This document shows positions 45,333 to 56,693 of a stretch of 64,000 nucleotides of DNA, one piece after another. A program made the translations under genes and the position numbers. The notes beneath the pieces are model-generated. The model was not told where the DNA came from. It saw nothing but the letters and a program-made list of their open reading frames with translations, and ran no database searches. The first letter of the stretch is position 1. Each line of letters opens with the position of its first letter. Source of the stretch: Paenibacillus sp. R14(2021) (lineage in GTDB: Bacteria > Bacillota > Bacilli > Paenibacillales > Paenibacillaceae); assembly GCF_019431355.1 (NCBI RefSeq), contig NZ_CP080269.1:5920927-5984926 (forward strand), given 5' to 3'.

Positions 45333-45346
45333 CAGCTGGCAAGGGC

Positions 45347-45381
45347 AAGCCCGGTCCGCTTTAAGCAGTCCGGGCTTTTTT
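45347..45381 (+). terminator. intrinsic terminator of gpr
   Basis: AAGCCCGG (45347-45354) pairs with CCGGGCTT (45370-45377), followed by a run of six T. Confidence 0.88.
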
Positions 45382-45569
45382 GCGTGCGAGGAGTGAGGCT
45401 TGGACTGGAACGAAGTTATCTTCGCTCTCTATGAATCTAGCAATTATGCAGCAGCTCATCATTCTAGTAAACTTTCGGTTCTATGAAACGGGTTGTCTTC
45501 ATAAATTGATATTAGCCTGGTGAGCGAATATGGAACCTGCGCATTCTGAAGCTGGGAGGAACCAAGCGA

Positions 45570-46847
45570 ATGAAACGAACGTTCATAACCTTGAATATCG
45601 GCAGAAGCAGCATTCGGCTGAGACAGCTGCTCGTTACCGGCCGCACCTTCGCCTTGTTGTCCTTAGGATCTATGGTCCTTGTCCTTGTGGTTGGCATCGG
45701 CGTTATCGTGCAGCAGAAGGCATCGACGTCCCCGATGTCAACGATGAAAGGCTTCGCCGCTTCGGTTTCCGGCGGGTTGTTCTCCGACATGCTGGCTATG
45801 GAAATGCCCGGCACGGCCAAAGCCGATACCAAATCGTCGATTACGGGCCGGCAAATCAGCAGCTTTCTGATTCGGCTGCTAACGGATATAAATCCTGATG
45901 ATCCCAAAAGCCTGTTGGCTAGCCAGTACGCCGGCTTGTACAGCGATACGTTCACGCTGATCCGCCCTGGCTCTGGCACGGATGCGCTGGTTGAACCCGA
46001 GGATCAAGAACCGCTGCCGGATAACGGTCATGAAACGGCAGACAACGTTTCCGATTCCGACCGTCCGGATCATGACCCCGGCGATATAGGAGCAATAACG
46101 GAGGACGAGCCGTCCGAAGATACGGACGCACCTAATGACTCGGGCGACAACGATCCCAAGCCTTCCGCGAATGATCAGGGCGGGCCTGCTTTGCCTTCGA
46201 CGAGCGGACGGAAGGTCGTATTCATCTATCACTCCCATATCCGTGAATCATGGTTCCCGGAACTCAGTTCGAGGAAAACGCCGGAATCCAAGGTAAAGAA
46301 CATATCGCTTGTAGGCAAGCGTTTATCCGTGCAGCTGAATAAATTAGGCGTCGGAGCGCTGCAATCTTCTACGGACTATCCATCGACGATTAAAAATTAC
46401 AATTGGCTCCTATCCTATAAATATTCGAAGAAAACGGTCGTCGACGCGATGGCAGACAATCAAGGATTGAAATTTTTCTTCGATATCCACCGCGATTCGT
46501 CAGAACGGAAGAATACGACCGTTACAATCGGCGGCGAAGATTACGCGAAAATCATGTTCATCGTCGGACAAGCCAATCCCGATTGGAAGAAGAACGAGGC
46601 CTTTGCAAGCGAAATCCACGACGAGCTCGAGAAATCCTATCCCGGCATATCCCGCATCTGGGGCAAAACGACGGCCAGCGGGAACGGCGAATACAATCAA
46701 TCGCTTGCGCCCGACAGCGTGCTGATCGAAATCGGCGGCAAGGATAATACGCTCAAAGAATCGTACCGCACCGCCGACGTGCTGGCGAAAGTGATTGCAG
46801 ATATTTACTGGAAGGCCGAGAAAGTATCGGCACCGAATACGAAATAA
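45570..46847 (+). CDS. spoIIP: stage II sporulation protein P
   Basis: 425-residue membrane-anchored peptidoglycan amidase/endopeptidase of the DMP engulfment complex. One N-terminal membrane helix (about 26-48), an acidic low-complexity linker (about 140-205), and the catalytic domain with zinc/active-site residues His221 ('IYHSHIRESW'), His307 ('FDIHRDSS') and Glu387 ('VLIEIGG'). GGGAGGAA precedes the ATG. The acidic linker is long. It is followed by the yqxA-like gene, as in B. subtilis. Confidence 0.95.
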   Translation: MKRTFITLNIGRSSIRLRQLLVTGRTFALLSLGSMVLVLVVGIGVIVQQKASTSPMSTMKGFAASVSGGLFSDMLAMEMPGTAKADTKSSITGRQISSFLIRLLTDINPDDPKSLLASQYAGLYSDTFTLIRPGSGTDALVEPEDQEPLPDNGHETADNVSDSDRPDHDPGDIGAITEDEPSEDTDAPNDSGDNDPKPSANDQGGPALPSTSGRKVVFIYHSHIRESWFPELSSRKTPESKVKNISLVGKRLSVQLNKLGVGALQSSTDYPSTIKNYNWLLSYKYSKKTVVDAMADNQGLKFFFDIHRDSSERKNTTVTIGGEDYAKIMFIVGQANPDWKKNEAFASEIHDELEKSYPGISRIWGKTTASGNGEYNQSLAPDSVLIEIGGKDNTLKESYRTADVLAKVIADIYWKAEKVSAPNTK

Positions 46848-46862
46848 AAGGGGAGAAGAGCC

Positions 46863-47294
46863 ATGCGCCGCCAAACGATGAAAACCGCCCTAGTCGGAGG
46901 AGCAGTCGCTTTGATCGTGCTGTTTGGAATCGATATTGCTTCTAGCGGAATTGAGAGAATCTATGGTCCCGTAGACCCAAGCGGCAGCATCAGCAGCGGC
47001 GTGCAGCCGCAAGCAGGGCAGGCCGGGCTGCTGCCGGAAGATGACAGGCTGCTTCCCGCACTGCAGCAGCGCACGGTCGCGGATGCCCAGCATGGACGGA
47101 CGGAAGAAGAGATCCGCCGCGAATACGAACGACTGCTGCAGGAGGAGCTGGCCAAACGGCTGCCCGGCCTTCCAGAATTACGTAGCGAATCCACCGTAAA
47201 TCAGGTGGCTGACGGTACGGCAGGCGTGCTGCAATCGATCTCCTCGAAGGGGATCCGCATGGTGGTTTCGCTTTTTGAGAAGGTAACGGATTGA
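46863..47294 (+). CDS. YqxA/DUF3679-like membrane protein
   Basis: 143 residues with one N-terminal membrane helix (about 7-24) and a charged helical middle ('GRTEEEIRREYERLLQEELA'). Its position between spoIIP and lepA, size and topology match B. subtilis YqxA (DUF3679), but sequence identity could not be tested. The start is 15 bases after spoIIP, with AAAGGGGAG upstream, so it is co-transcribed. The lepA promoter overlaps its stop codon. Function unknown. Confidence 0.8.
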   Translation: MRRQTMKTALVGGAVALIVLFGIDIASSGIERIYGPVDPSGSISSGVQPQAGQAGLLPEDDRLLPALQQRTVADAQHGRTEEEIRREYERLLQEELAKRLPGLPELRSESTVNQVADGTAGVLQSISSKGIRMVVSLFEKVTD

Positions 47295-47319
47295 TGCCCC
47301 CTGTTCAAACTGATATAAT
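47291..47319 (+). promoter_or_regulatory. lepA promoter
   Basis: TTGATG (47291-47296) overlapping the preceding stop codon, 17-base spacer, TATAAT (47314-47319). Confidence 0.65.
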
Positions 47320-47359
47320 GATACGATGATTAGCATATAGGTACCTCTGGGGGTTAAGC

Positions 47360-49177
47360 ATGGCGGACGTACGCGAAAGACAAACACGAATTAGAAACTT
47401 CTCCATCATTGCCCATATCGATCATGGGAAATCGACGCTGGCCGACCGGATTCTCGAATTTACGGGCGCACTTTCGTCGCGCGAAATGCAGGAGCAAGTG
47501 CTTGACCAAATGGACTTGGAACGCGAACGCGGCATTACGATAAAGCTGCAGGCCGTGCGTCTAGCTTATAAGGCGGACAACGGCGAGGAATATATTTTGA
47601 ACCTGATCGACACACCGGGACACGTCGACTTTACATACGAGGTTTCGCGCAGTCTGGCTGCTTGCGAAGGCGCTCTTCTTGTCGTTGACGCCGCGCAGGG
47701 GATTGAAGCGCAGACGCTTGCCAACGTATACTTGGCGCTCGATAACAATCTCGAGATCATTCCTGTCCTGAACAAAATCGATCTGCCAAGCGCTGAGCCG
47801 GAACGGGTTAAGCAGGAAATCGAGGACGTTATCGGCCTTGACGCGAGCGATGCCGTACACGCTTCCGCGAAAGCGGGCATCGGCATCAAAGAAATTTTGG
47901 AGCAGGTCGTCACGAAGGTTCCGGCGCCTACAGGCGACCCGGACGAGCCGCTGAAGGCACTCATTTTCGATTCCCACTATGATCCGTACAAGGGCGTTAT
48001 CGTTTACGTGCGCGTCATCGACGGCCATATCAAAGCCGGCAAGAAAATCCGCTTCATGGCGACCGGCGCTGAATTCGAAGTCATAGAAGTGGGCGCATTC
48101 ATGCCGCGGATGGGCATCGTCGGCGAGTTGTCGGTCGGCGACGTAGGCTTCGTCGTAGCAGGAATCAAGAACGTGAAGGATACCCGCGTCGGTGATACGA
48201 TTACGGACGCGAAGAAGCCTGCGCTCGAAGCGCTGCCGGGCTACCGCAAAATCAACCCGATGGTATTCTGCGGTTTGTATCCGATTGAAACGCAGGACTA
48301 CAATGATTTGCGCGATGCGCTGGAGAAGCTGGAACTGAACGATGCTTCGCTTCGTTACGAGGCGGAATCCTCCACGGCGCTCGGCTTCGGCTATCGCTGC
48401 GGCTTCTTGGGCCTGCTGCACATGGAAATCATTCAAGAGCGAATTGAACGCGAATTTAACATTCCGCTCATTACGACGGCGCCAAGCGTTATATACCGGG
48501 TTACGTTGACGAACGGCGATGTCATTGAGATCGACAACCCGTCCAACTATCCCGACGTCAGCAAAATCGAATACGTCGAAGAGCCTTTCGTTAAGGCGGC
48601 GATCATCGTGCCGAACGATTACGTCGGCGCGATCATGGAGCTGTGCCAGAATAAGCGCGGCGAGTTCGTGAATATGGAGTACTTGGATACGAACCGGGTT
48701 ACCATTACGTACGATATGCCGCTGTCCGAGATCGTTTACGATTTCTTCGATCAGTTGAAGTCCAGCACGAAGGGCTATGCTTCCTTCGACTACGAGGTGT
48801 CCGGTTATCGTCAATCGAAGCTGGTGAAGATGGACATCATGCTGAACAACGAGCAGGTCGATGCCTTGTCCGTTATCGTTCACCGCGACCGCGCCTACCA
48901 CCGCGGCAAAATCATTTGCGAGAAGCTCAAGGAATTGATCCCGCGCCAGATGTTTGAGGTTCCTATTCAGGCATCCATCGGGAATAAGATTATCGCGCGC
49001 GAGACGGTTAAAGCGATGCGCAAGAACGTCCTTGCCAAATGTTACGGCGGCGACATCAGCCGGAAACGTAAACTGCTCGATAAGCAGAAGGAAGGCAAGA
49101 AGCGCATGAAGCAGGTCGGCAGCGTCGAGGTGCCGCAGGAAGCGTTCATGGCGGTATTGAAAATCGACGAGGATTAA
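47360..49177 (+). CDS. lepA: elongation factor 4 (LepA)
   Basis: 605-residue translational GTPase that back-translocates or remodels ribosomes. GTPase motifs 'AHIDHGKST', 'DTPGHVDF' and 'NKIDLP' are intact, followed by EF-G-like domains and the LepA-specific C-terminus ('[20 protein letters not shown]'). Length and motifs are standard. CTGGGGG lies upstream. Confidence 0.98.
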   Translation: MADVRERQTRIRNFSIIAHIDHGKSTLADRILEFTGALSSREMQEQVLDQMDLERERGITIKLQAVRLAYKADNGEEYILNLIDTPGHVDFTYEVSRSLAACEGALLVVDAAQGIEAQTLANVYLALDNNLEIIPVLNKIDLPSAEPERVKQEIEDVIGLDASDAVHASAKAGIGIKEILEQVVTKVPAPTGDPDEPLKALIFDSHYDPYKGVIVYVRVIDGHIKAGKKIRFMATGAEFEVIEVGAFMPRMGIVGELSVGDVGFVVAGIKNVKDTRVGDTITDAKKPALEALPGYRKINPMVFCGLYPIETQDYNDLRDALEKLELNDASLRYEAESSTALGFGYRCGFLGLLHMEIIQERIEREFNIPLITTAPSVIYRVTLTNGDVIEIDNPSNYPDVSKIEYVEEPFVKAAIIVPNDYVGAIMELCQNKRGEFVNMEYLDTNRVTITYDMPLSEIVYDFFDQLKSSTKGYASFDYEVSGYRQSKLVKMDIMLNNEQVDALSVIVHRDRAYHRGKIICEKLKELIPRQMFEVPIQASIGNKIIARETVKAMRKNVLAKCYGGDISRKRKLLDKQKEGKKRMKQVGSVEVPQEAFMAVLKIDED

Positions 49178-49302
49178 GCGTTGGAGGAACGGCCTCCGGC
49201 CTGTAAGGGATTCCGCTCGCTGTTGTAGTTCTGATTTCTTGATTTTGTTTCGTTGCTTCATCTCCTTACCGGCCTTCGGCCCATCTCAACGCAGCAGTTT
49301 TG

Positions 49303-49330
49303 AAGGGAGCATCCTCGCTCCCTTTTCTTT
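49303..49330 (+). terminator. intrinsic terminator after lepA
   Basis: AAGGGAGC (49303-49310), 6-base loop, GCTCCCTT (49317-49324), then TTCTTT. Upstream in the gap, CCTGTAAGG (near 49200) and CCTTACCGG (near 49264) form a longer-range imperfect inverted repeat; no gene is seen in 49178-49410. Confidence 0.8.
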
Positions 49331-49410
49331 ATTTAAGCAAGAAATGGAGGCAATGGCGTACTTTGCCTTCGTTAATTTGTAATCGGGCAAGACCTTGGAG
49401 GTTATACACG

Positions 49411-50565
49411 ATGTTAACGCACGCGCCTAGGGCGCTTTATATCCATATTCCTTTTTGTACGAACAAGTGTCATTATTGCGACTTCACCTCTTACGTTCTG
49501 AAGGGTCAGCCTGTCGATGCCTACCTGGACGCGCTGGAGCGAGAGATGGTCATGACCACCGAGGCGCTGCCGCCAGAAGAAATCCGCACCGTCTTCGTTG
49601 GCGGAGGGACGCCGACCGTATTGACGCCGCCGCAGATGGAACGGTTTTTGTCCTCCGTGAAGCGGCATTTTCCTATTCATCCCGATGCGGAGTTCACGAT
49701 GGAAGCGAATCCGGGTACGACGGATCTTGAGAAGCTGACTGCCATGCGGGCAGGCGGTGTCAACCGGATCAGCTTCGGCGTGCAGTCCTTTGATAACGGC
49801 CTGCTGGAGCGCATCGGACGGATTCATAATGTGGATGACGTGTATCGCAGCATCGAGAATGCGCGTACGGCAGGGTTTGATAATCTATCGATCGACCTTA
49901 TGTTCGGCCTGCCAGGTCAACGCGTCGAACAGCTCTCGGACAGCGTGGCCAAGGCGCTTGCGCTGAATCTGCCGCATTATTCGCTCTATGGGCTGAAGGT
50001 CGAGGAGAATACGCTGTTCCACGCCTTATATGAACGCAACGAGCTGCCGCTGCCTCCAGAAGAGGACGAGCTCGCGATGTATATGCTGCTTATCGAGAAG
50101 TTGACGGGAGCAGGCTTCAACCATTATGAGATCAGCAACTTCGCCAAGCCGGGCTTCGAAAGCAGACATAACATTACGTATTGGCGCAATGAGCCGTATT
50201 ACGGTCTTGGGGCGGGTGCGCACGGTTACGCCCGCGGAGAACGCCATGTCAATATTAAAGGCATTCAGCCGTATTTGGATGCTGCTGCAAGCCGGCTTCC
50301 GCGGCTGGAGACGAATCCGGTGCCTGAGGAAGAGGCGATGGAGGACTTCATGATGGTCGGACTTCGTATGCTTCAAGGCGTAAACAACGACGATTTTGCC
50401 GCGCAATTCGCAGGTCGGACACTTGAGAGCATCTTCGGCGATGCGCTTCAGCAATTGTTGAAGCAGGGATTGATCGAATCGACTTCCGGACATGGAGGCG
50501 GCTATCGATTGTCAAAGAAAGGCATACCGCTTGGCAACGAAGTGTTCGGCGCGTTTATCAGCTAG
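49411..50565 (+). CDS. hemW: radical SAM heme chaperone HemW
   Basis: 384 residues. The radical-SAM cluster motif is Cys16-x3-Cys20-x2-Cys23 ('PFCTNKCHYCDF'), followed by 'VFVGGGTPTVL' and 'GVQSFDNGLLERIGRIHN'. A HemW-type C-terminal winged domain closes it. The three-Cys motif with no further Cys fits HemW rather than coproporphyrinogen dehydrogenase HemN. TTGGAGG lies upstream of ATG 49411, so the longer open frame from 49300 is not used. Lies between lepA and hrcA, as in B. subtilis. Confidence 0.95.
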   Translation: MLTHAPRALYIHIPFCTNKCHYCDFTSYVLKGQPVDAYLDALEREMVMTTEALPPEEIRTVFVGGGTPTVLTPPQMERFLSSVKRHFPIHPDAEFTMEANPGTTDLEKLTAMRAGGVNRISFGVQSFDNGLLERIGRIHNVDDVYRSIENARTAGFDNLSIDLMFGLPGQRVEQLSDSVAKALALNLPHYSLYGLKVEENTLFHALYERNELPLPPEEDELAMYMLLIEKLTGAGFNHYEISNFAKPGFESRHNITYWRNEPYYGLGAGAHGYARGERHVNIKGIQPYLDAAASRLPRLETNPVPEEEAMEDFMMVGLRMLQGVNNDDFAAQFAGRTLESIFGDALQQLLKQGLIESTSGHGGGYRLSKKGIPLGNEVFGAFIS

Positions 50566-50594
50566 ACTTGCTTAGGTTAACGGACAATTAGGTC

Positions 50595-50623
50595 TTGTGT
50601 AGTCATGCACTGTGTTGTATATT
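50595..50623 (+). promoter_or_regulatory. promoter of the GNAT gene
   Basis: TTGTGT (50595-50600), 17-base spacer, TATATT (50618-50623). Confidence 0.5.
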
Positions 50624-50673
50624 TATTCGTATTGATTCTGGCATTTGATTGGGAAGACTGGAGGCGAGCGCGA

Positions 50674-51135
50674 ATGGAAGCGGTATGCAGAAGAGCGACC
50701 GAGAACGATATCGATACGCTGGCAGCGTTGATTGCCGGATACGCTGAGAGAGGAATTATGCTGCCGCGTTCACGCGAAACGCTGAAACGTCAGATGGATA
50801 CATTCGTCGTCGCGGAAGTCGGGAGTGAAGTCGTCGGCTGCGGTTCGCTGACGAGACTCGGCACGGATCTGGTCGAAATTCGCTCGCTTGGCATTTCCGA
50901 GAGCTACAAGGGACTCGGCATTGGCAGCAAGCTGGTCGATCAATTGATCCATGAAGCGCGTGAGCAGCAGATTCCGAAGATTATGGCGCTGACGTACGAG
51001 GTGCGCTTTTTCGAGAAGAACGGCTTCACGGTCGTCAACAAGGAAATTTTCCCCGAAAAGGTGTGGACGGATTGCGTCAACTGCCCGAAGCAGCACGCCT
51101 GCGATGAAATAGCGGTACTTAAAATGCTGAACTGA
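50674..51135 (+). CDS. GNAT family N-acetyltransferase, ArgA-like
   Basis: 153 residues. The acetyl-CoA-binding loop 'YKGLGIGSKLVDQL' (Q/RxxGxG/A type) and 'RFFEKNGFTVV' are clear. The C-terminal 'VWTDCVNCPKQHACDEIAVL' with three Cys is seen in ArgA-like N-acetylglutamate synthase homologues and may bind metal. ATG 50674 follows CTGGAGG; a longer open frame upstream has no ribosome site. The last codons and terminator are duplicated downstream (51204-51274). Confidence 0.88.
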   Translation: MEAVCRRATENDIDTLAALIAGYAERGIMLPRSRETLKRQMDTFVVAEVGSEVVGCGSLTRLGTDLVEIRSLGISESYKGLGIGSKLVDQLIHEAREQQIPKIMALTYEVRFFEKNGFTVVNKEIFPEKVWTDCVNCPKQHACDEIAVLKMLN

Positions 51136-51164
51136 CTTGGCTTTGCCAAGCCGGTTCTTTTTTT
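51129..51164 (+). terminator. intrinsic terminator of the GNAT gene
   Basis: CTTGGC-TTT-GCCAAG (51136-51150), extended by GAAC/GTTC with mismatches, then TTTTTTT (51158-51164). Confidence 0.85.
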
Positions 51165-51234
51165 AGTACGAATGCTTCCATTGGCAGGGCTGATGCGGCT
51201 CTTGAAATAGCCATACTTAAAATGCCGAACCGAC

Positions 51235-51264
51235 TTGACAATAGCTAAGCGGTTTTGGTATTTT
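51235..51264 (+). promoter_or_regulatory. hrcA operon promoter
   Basis: Perfect TTGACA (51235-51240), 18-base spacer ending TGG, TATTTT (51259-51264), just upstream of the CIRCE operator, so a repressor there would cover the transcription start. Confidence 0.65.
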
Positions 51265-51275
51265 TGTAGTAATGA

Positions 51276-51302
51276 TTAGCACTCAACGCTATCGAGTGCT
51301 AA
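51276..51302. promoter_or_regulatory. CIRCE operator (HrcA binding site)
   Basis: TTAGCACTC (51276-51284), 9-base spacer, GAGTGCTAA (51294-51302): a perfect CIRCE element, the HrcA repressor site for class I heat-shock genes, 74 bases before hrcA. Confidence 0.97.
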
Positions 51303-51375
51303 CGACAGCGAAATGAACGATTTGGCATGCGTTTGATCGGCATGAATTCGGTGTAACTATTTGGGAGGGACTGCG

Positions 51376-52401
51376 ATGTTAACGGATCGGCAGCGAATGA
51401 TTTTGAATGTCATCATAGACGATTATATCCGCTCGGCGGAGCCAATTGGTTCACGCAGTATTTCGAAGCGAAGCGACGTCAGCTTTAGTCCGGCGACCAT
51501 TCGCAACGAAATGGCTGATCTCGAGGAGCTTGGCTTCTTGGAGCAGCCCCATACCTCTGCAGGCCGGATTCCGTCGATTAAGGGCTACCGATATTATGTC
51601 GATCATCTCGTCAGACTTAACGAAATCAATGAACATGAAATGCAGACGGTGCGTTCCTTCTTCACGGAGAAAATGAATCAGATGGAGCAAATCATCCAGC
51701 ATGCGGCCATGATTCTGTCGAATATGACGAATTATACGAGCATCGTGCTTGGGCCGGAGACGTTCACGACATCGCTGAAGCATTTTCAGCTGGTGCCGCT
51801 AAGCGAAGACACCGCCGTGGCGATCATCGTCACGAATACGGGTCACGTGGAGAATCGGACGATTTCCTTGCCGGACGACATGAATATGGAGGAAATGCTG
51901 CAGGCGGTTCAAATCTTGAATGCCAAGCTGATTGGCGTTCCGTTTGCCCGTCTCAAGTCGAAGCTTTATTCGGAAGTCGGTCAGGAGCTTGGCCGTTATG
52001 CGGACCAATGCGAGCGGCTGCTCGGTGTTCTGAACGATGCGCTGAAGAGCGAGAACGATCACCGCGTCTTCATGAGCGGTACGACGAATATGCTCACGCA
52101 GCCGGAATTCAAGGATGTCGATAAGGTAAAGACGCTGCTCGATTTGCTCGATGAAACGCCGACGATTATGCAGATGTTCAATGCGCTGCCCAGTGGTATC
52201 GGCGTCCGCATCGGAACCGAAAATACGCATGAAGCCATCAACAACTGCAGTCTCATTACGGCGACCTATTCCATTGAAGGCAAGTCGCTCGGCACCATCG
52301 GTATTCTAGGTCCTACCCGGATGGATTACGGCAAAGTGATCAGTCTTCTGGATGTGTTGTCGAAGGATATGTCCGTGCTTCTTGGCAGATGGTACAAGTA
52401 A
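51376..52401 (+). CDS. hrcA: heat-inducible transcription repressor HrcA
   Basis: 341 residues. The N-terminal winged helix ('PIGSRSISKRSDVSFSPATI') binds CIRCE, and the GAF-like domain and insert ('IGVRIGTENTHEAINNCSLI') follow. GGGAGGG precedes ATG 51376. It autoregulates through the CIRCE element upstream, with GroEL as known co-modulator, and heads hrcA-grpE-dnaK. Confidence 0.97.
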   Translation: MLTDRQRMILNVIIDDYIRSAEPIGSRSISKRSDVSFSPATIRNEMADLEELGFLEQPHTSAGRIPSIKGYRYYVDHLVRLNEINEHEMQTVRSFFTEKMNQMEQIIQHAAMILSNMTNYTSIVLGPETFTTSLKHFQLVPLSEDTAVAIIVTNTGHVENRTISLPDDMNMEEMLQAVQILNAKLIGVPFARLKSKLYSEVGQELGRYADQCERLLGVLNDALKSENDHRVFMSGTTNMLTQPEFKDVDKVKTLLDLLDETPTIMQMFNALPSGIGVRIGTENTHEAINNCSLITATYSIEGKSLGTIGILGPTRMDYGKVISLLDVLSKDMSVLLGRWYK

Positions 52402-52438
52402 GATTGCGTTTGGATTATTTCAGGAGGTGTCTGATCAC

Positions 52439-53011
52439 GTGTCTGTGAATGAACAGCATACAGATGAGGAACATAAACATGAAGTGGACGGCGAAACGGA
52501 AGTAACGCAAGAAACAGGGACTGAAGAAGCAGCGGCGGTTAACGGCGGCGAATCAGCTGAGGACGGCCGAATCGTCGAACTGGAGAAGCACGCTGAAGAG
52601 AATCAACAGCGTTATCTGCGCGCGCAAGCGGATTTCGATAATTTCCGCCGCCGCACGATGAAGGAGAAGGAAGAGCTTGCCCAATATGCTTCGATGAAGC
52701 TGATCGGCCAGCTGCTGCCAGTCGTCGACAACTTTGGCCGCGCGATTGAAGCTGCCAAGACAGGAGGCGACGTGGAGTCGTTCTCTAAAGGCGTGGATAT
52801 GATTTTCCGCCAGCTGGAAGGCGTGCTTGAAGCCGAAGGCTTGAAACCAATGGATGCCGTAGGCCAATCCTTTAATCCGGAGTTCCATCAAGCCATCATG
52901 ACGGTGGAGTCCGAGGAACACGAAGAAGGCATCGTTGTCGAGGAAGTACAGAAGGGCTATGTGCTCAAAGATAAAGTGCTGCGTCCCGCAATGGTTAAAG
53001 TCAGCGGCTGA
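52439..53011 (+). CDS. grpE: nucleotide exchange factor GrpE
   Basis: 190 residues from GTG 52439, with AGGAGG (52422-52427) upstream; GTG 52445 is a close alternative. A disordered acidic N-terminus, a long coiled-coil helix ('ENQQRYLRAQADFDNFRRRT') and the C-terminal beta domain ('FNPEFHQAIMTVESEEHEEG') are standard. Releases ADP from DnaK. Confidence 0.97.
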   Translation: MSVNEQHTDEEHKHEVDGETEVTQETGTEEAAAVNGGESAEDGRIVELEKHAEENQQRYLRAQADFDNFRRRTMKEKEELAQYASMKLIGQLLPVVDNFGRAIEAAKTGGDVESFSKGVDMIFRQLEGVLEAEGLKPMDAVGQSFNPEFHQAIMTVESEEHEEGIVVEEVQKGYVLKDKVLRPAMVKVSG

Positions 53012-53044
53012 CATGCAGCATCCCCTATCATTTAATTCCATTAA

Positions 53045-54895
<1,851 letters not shown>

Positions 54896-54930
54896 ACAGG
54901 ATTAATAGGATGGAAGTTGGTTTCGCGTAA

Positions 54931-54974
54931 ACGGTGCGCCGTCCGTAAAAATTTCGGACGGCGCAGCCGTTTTT
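54931..54974 (+). terminator. strong terminator between dnaK and dnaJ
   Basis: TGCGCCGTCCG (54935-54945) pairs with CGGACGGCGCA (54955-54965), extended by ACGG/CCGT, then TTTTT. It should stop much of the hrcA-grpE-dnaK transcript before dnaJ. Confidence 0.85.
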
Positions 54975-55071
54975 CGATTTGTAGAAATGAAAGAGGCGGT
55001 TTGCTTTCATTGCTATGGGCACGAAAGCCGGAGAGAGAAATCAGCGGAAGCAGGAGACGGGGTGACGGATT

Positions 55072-56208
55072 TTGGCAGATAAGCGGGATTATTATGAAGT
55101 CCTTGGCGTTGGGAAAAGCGCGAATGACGACGAAATCAAAAAAGCGTACCGTAAGATGGCACGCCAATACCATCCGGACGTAAACAAGGAACCGGACGCG
55201 GAATCCAAATTCAAAGAAGTGAAGGAAGCCTACGACGTGCTGAGCGACGGCGGCAAGCGGGCGACGTACGATCAGTACGGCCATGTCGACCCTAACCAAG
55301 GCTTCGGCGGCGGCGGTGCTGGCGATTTCGGCGGCGGCTTCGGCGATATCTTCGACATGTTCTTCGGCGGCGGCGGAGGCGGCCGGCGCGATCCGAACGC
55401 ACCGCAGCGCGGTAATGATCTGCAGTACACGATGACCATCGAGTTTAAGGAAGCCGTATTCGGCAAAGAAACCGAAATCACGATTCCGCGTACGGAAAAC
55501 TGCGATACTTGCTCGGGGTCCGGCGCTAAGCCGGGGACCAAGCCGGAGACATGCTCCGTCTGCCGAGGCAGCGGTCAGCAGGAAGTCGTTCAAAACACGC
55601 CGTTCGGCCGTATGGTTAACCGCCGCGCATGCTCGAACTGTAACGGCTCCGGTAAAATCATCAAAGAAAAATGCACAACCTGCCATGGTGCAGGCAAAGT
55701 GAAAAAACAACGCAAAATCAACGTTAAGATTCCTGCGGGTGTCGACGAAGGCGCTCAAATCCGTTTGTCCGGCGAAGGCGAAAGCGGAACGCGCGGCGGC
55801 CCGGCAGGCGATCTTTATATCGTTCTGCGCGTGAAGCCGCATGATTTCTTCGAGCGCGAGAACGACGATATCTACTGCGAAGTGCCGCTTACGTTCGCGC
55901 AAGCTGCACTTGGCGACGAGATTGAAATTCCGACGCTGAGCGAGAAGGTCAAGCTTAAAATCCCTGCGGGCACGCAGACCGGCACGTATTTCCGCCTCAA
56001 GGGCAAAGGCGTTCCGCGGCTGCGGGGCTACGGCCAAGGCGATCAGCACGTAAAGGTGACGGTCGTTACGCCGACGAACTTGAGCGAGGACCAGAAGGAA
56101 ATGCTTCGTCAATTCGCGGGTGTCGAAGGCGGCGGTGCTGGAGAAGTCCAGCATGAGCACCACGAGTCGATTTTCGAGAAAATGAAGAAAGCTTTCCGCG
56201 GCGACTAA
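55072..56208 (+). CDS. dnaJ: chaperone DnaJ (Hsp40)
   Basis: 378 residues from TTG 55072 (GGAGACGGGGTG upstream). J domain with HPD ('YHPDVNK'), Gly/Phe-rich linker ('[20 protein letters not shown]'), four zinc repeats ([32 protein letters not shown]) and the C-terminal substrate domains. Stimulates DnaK ATPase. It is separated from dnaK by a strong hairpin and 176 bases, so it probably depends on read-through or its own promoter. Confidence 0.98.
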   Translation: MADKRDYYEVLGVGKSANDDEIKKAYRKMARQYHPDVNKEPDAESKFKEVKEAYDVLSDGGKRATYDQYGHVDPNQGFGGGGAGDFGGGFGDIFDMFFGGGGGGRRDPNAPQRGNDLQYTMTIEFKEAVFGKETEITIPRTENCDTCSGSGAKPGTKPETCSVCRGSGQQEVVQNTPFGRMVNRRACSNCNGSGKIIKEKCTTCHGAGKVKKQRKINVKIPAGVDEGAQIRLSGEGESGTRGGPAGDLYIVLRVKPHDFFERENDDIYCEVPLTFAQAALGDEIEIPTLSEKVKLKIPAGTQTGTYFRLKGKGVPRLRGYGQGDQHVKVTVVTPTNLSEDQKEMLRQFAGVEGGGAGEVQHEHHESIFEKMKKAFRGD

Positions 56209-56290
56209 ACTTCTTCCAGCATAAAGTCGCGGACGTTAGTCGATGCTAATCCTCGTGTTCATTTCATTCAAGACGCGAAGGAGAGTTACG

Positions 56291-56476
56291 ATGAGCAACC
56301 GCGATCTAGACCTGGAGAAGCAAAATTTTGCTAACCTGCCAATCGGCAAAAATGAAGACGTCGAGTTTTCCGAGGAAAATGCCGACGACGCGGATCGAAT
56401 TGCAATGAAGCGGGCGGAAGAAGCTGACGCGAGAGTACAAACGAATGCCAAAGCACAGGCACAGCGCCTGCTTTAA
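56291..56476 (+). CDS. YfhD family small protein
   Basis: 61 residues, charged and Ala-rich. 'NEDVEFSEENADDADRIAMK' and 'RAEEADARV' match the conserved core of YfhD proteins, small Bacillaceae proteins of unknown function. AAGGAGAG precedes ATG 56291. The frame is open slightly upstream, but that part has no ribosome site. The next small gene begins 12 bases later. Confidence 0.75.
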   Translation: MSNRDLDLEKQNFANLPIGKNEDVEFSEENADDADRIAMKRAEEADARVQTNAKAQAQRLL

Positions 56477-56488
56477 GGAGGTTGCGCC

Positions 56489-56683
56489 GTGACGGCAACG
56501 ATTTTTGCCACCTTCCTGGAGAGCAGGCATGCCCGGGAAGCGCAGCATAAGCTTCAGTTTCTTCGCGTGGAGCACGTCGATGAAGGCCATGACGGGATCT
56601 CGATTACCGCTATGGTCGGCGAAGAGCTGATGGAACGCGCCATGCATGTCATCCGCCAGTCCGGCGGGACCGTAGAGCAATAA
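56489..56683 (+). CDS. small conserved hypothetical protein
   Basis: 64 residues from GTG 56489 with AAGGAGG (56475-56481), an excellent ribosome site. The sequence alternates strands and helices ('TATIFATFLESRHAREAQHK', 'HDGISITAMVGEELMERAMH'), like a beta-alpha-beta ACT-type mini-fold. No Cys or membrane segment. Co-transcribed with the YfhD-like gene and closed by a terminator. Function unknown. Confidence 0.75.
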   Translation: MTATIFATFLESRHAREAQHKLQFLRVEHVDEGHDGISITAMVGEELMERAMHVIRQSGGTVEQ

Positions 56684-56693
56684 ATGACGAAGG

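Larger units (their letters stand above)
51106..51274 (+). repeat. imperfect tandem duplication of the GNAT gene tail and terminator
   Basis: Copy 1 (51106-51174) spans the GNAT 3' end and terminator; copy 2 (51204-51274) repeats it with a 98-base period. The first 34 bases differ at four positions, and copy 2 still encodes EIAILKMPN (versus EIAVLKMLN), without the stop. The downstream part has diverged, and copy 2 carries the TTGACA of the hrcA promoter. Confidence 0.7.

Noticed and set aside
45460..45569. Possible sigma-E promoter for spoIIP (CATAAATT near 45501)
   Set aside because: The -10-like element has a mismatch and no matching -35 was found at the right spacing.
47561..49261. 566-codon open frame antisense to lepA
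   Set aside because: Shadow of lepA: Asp/Arg/Val-rich composition typical of reverse-complement reading, no ribosome site, no domain.
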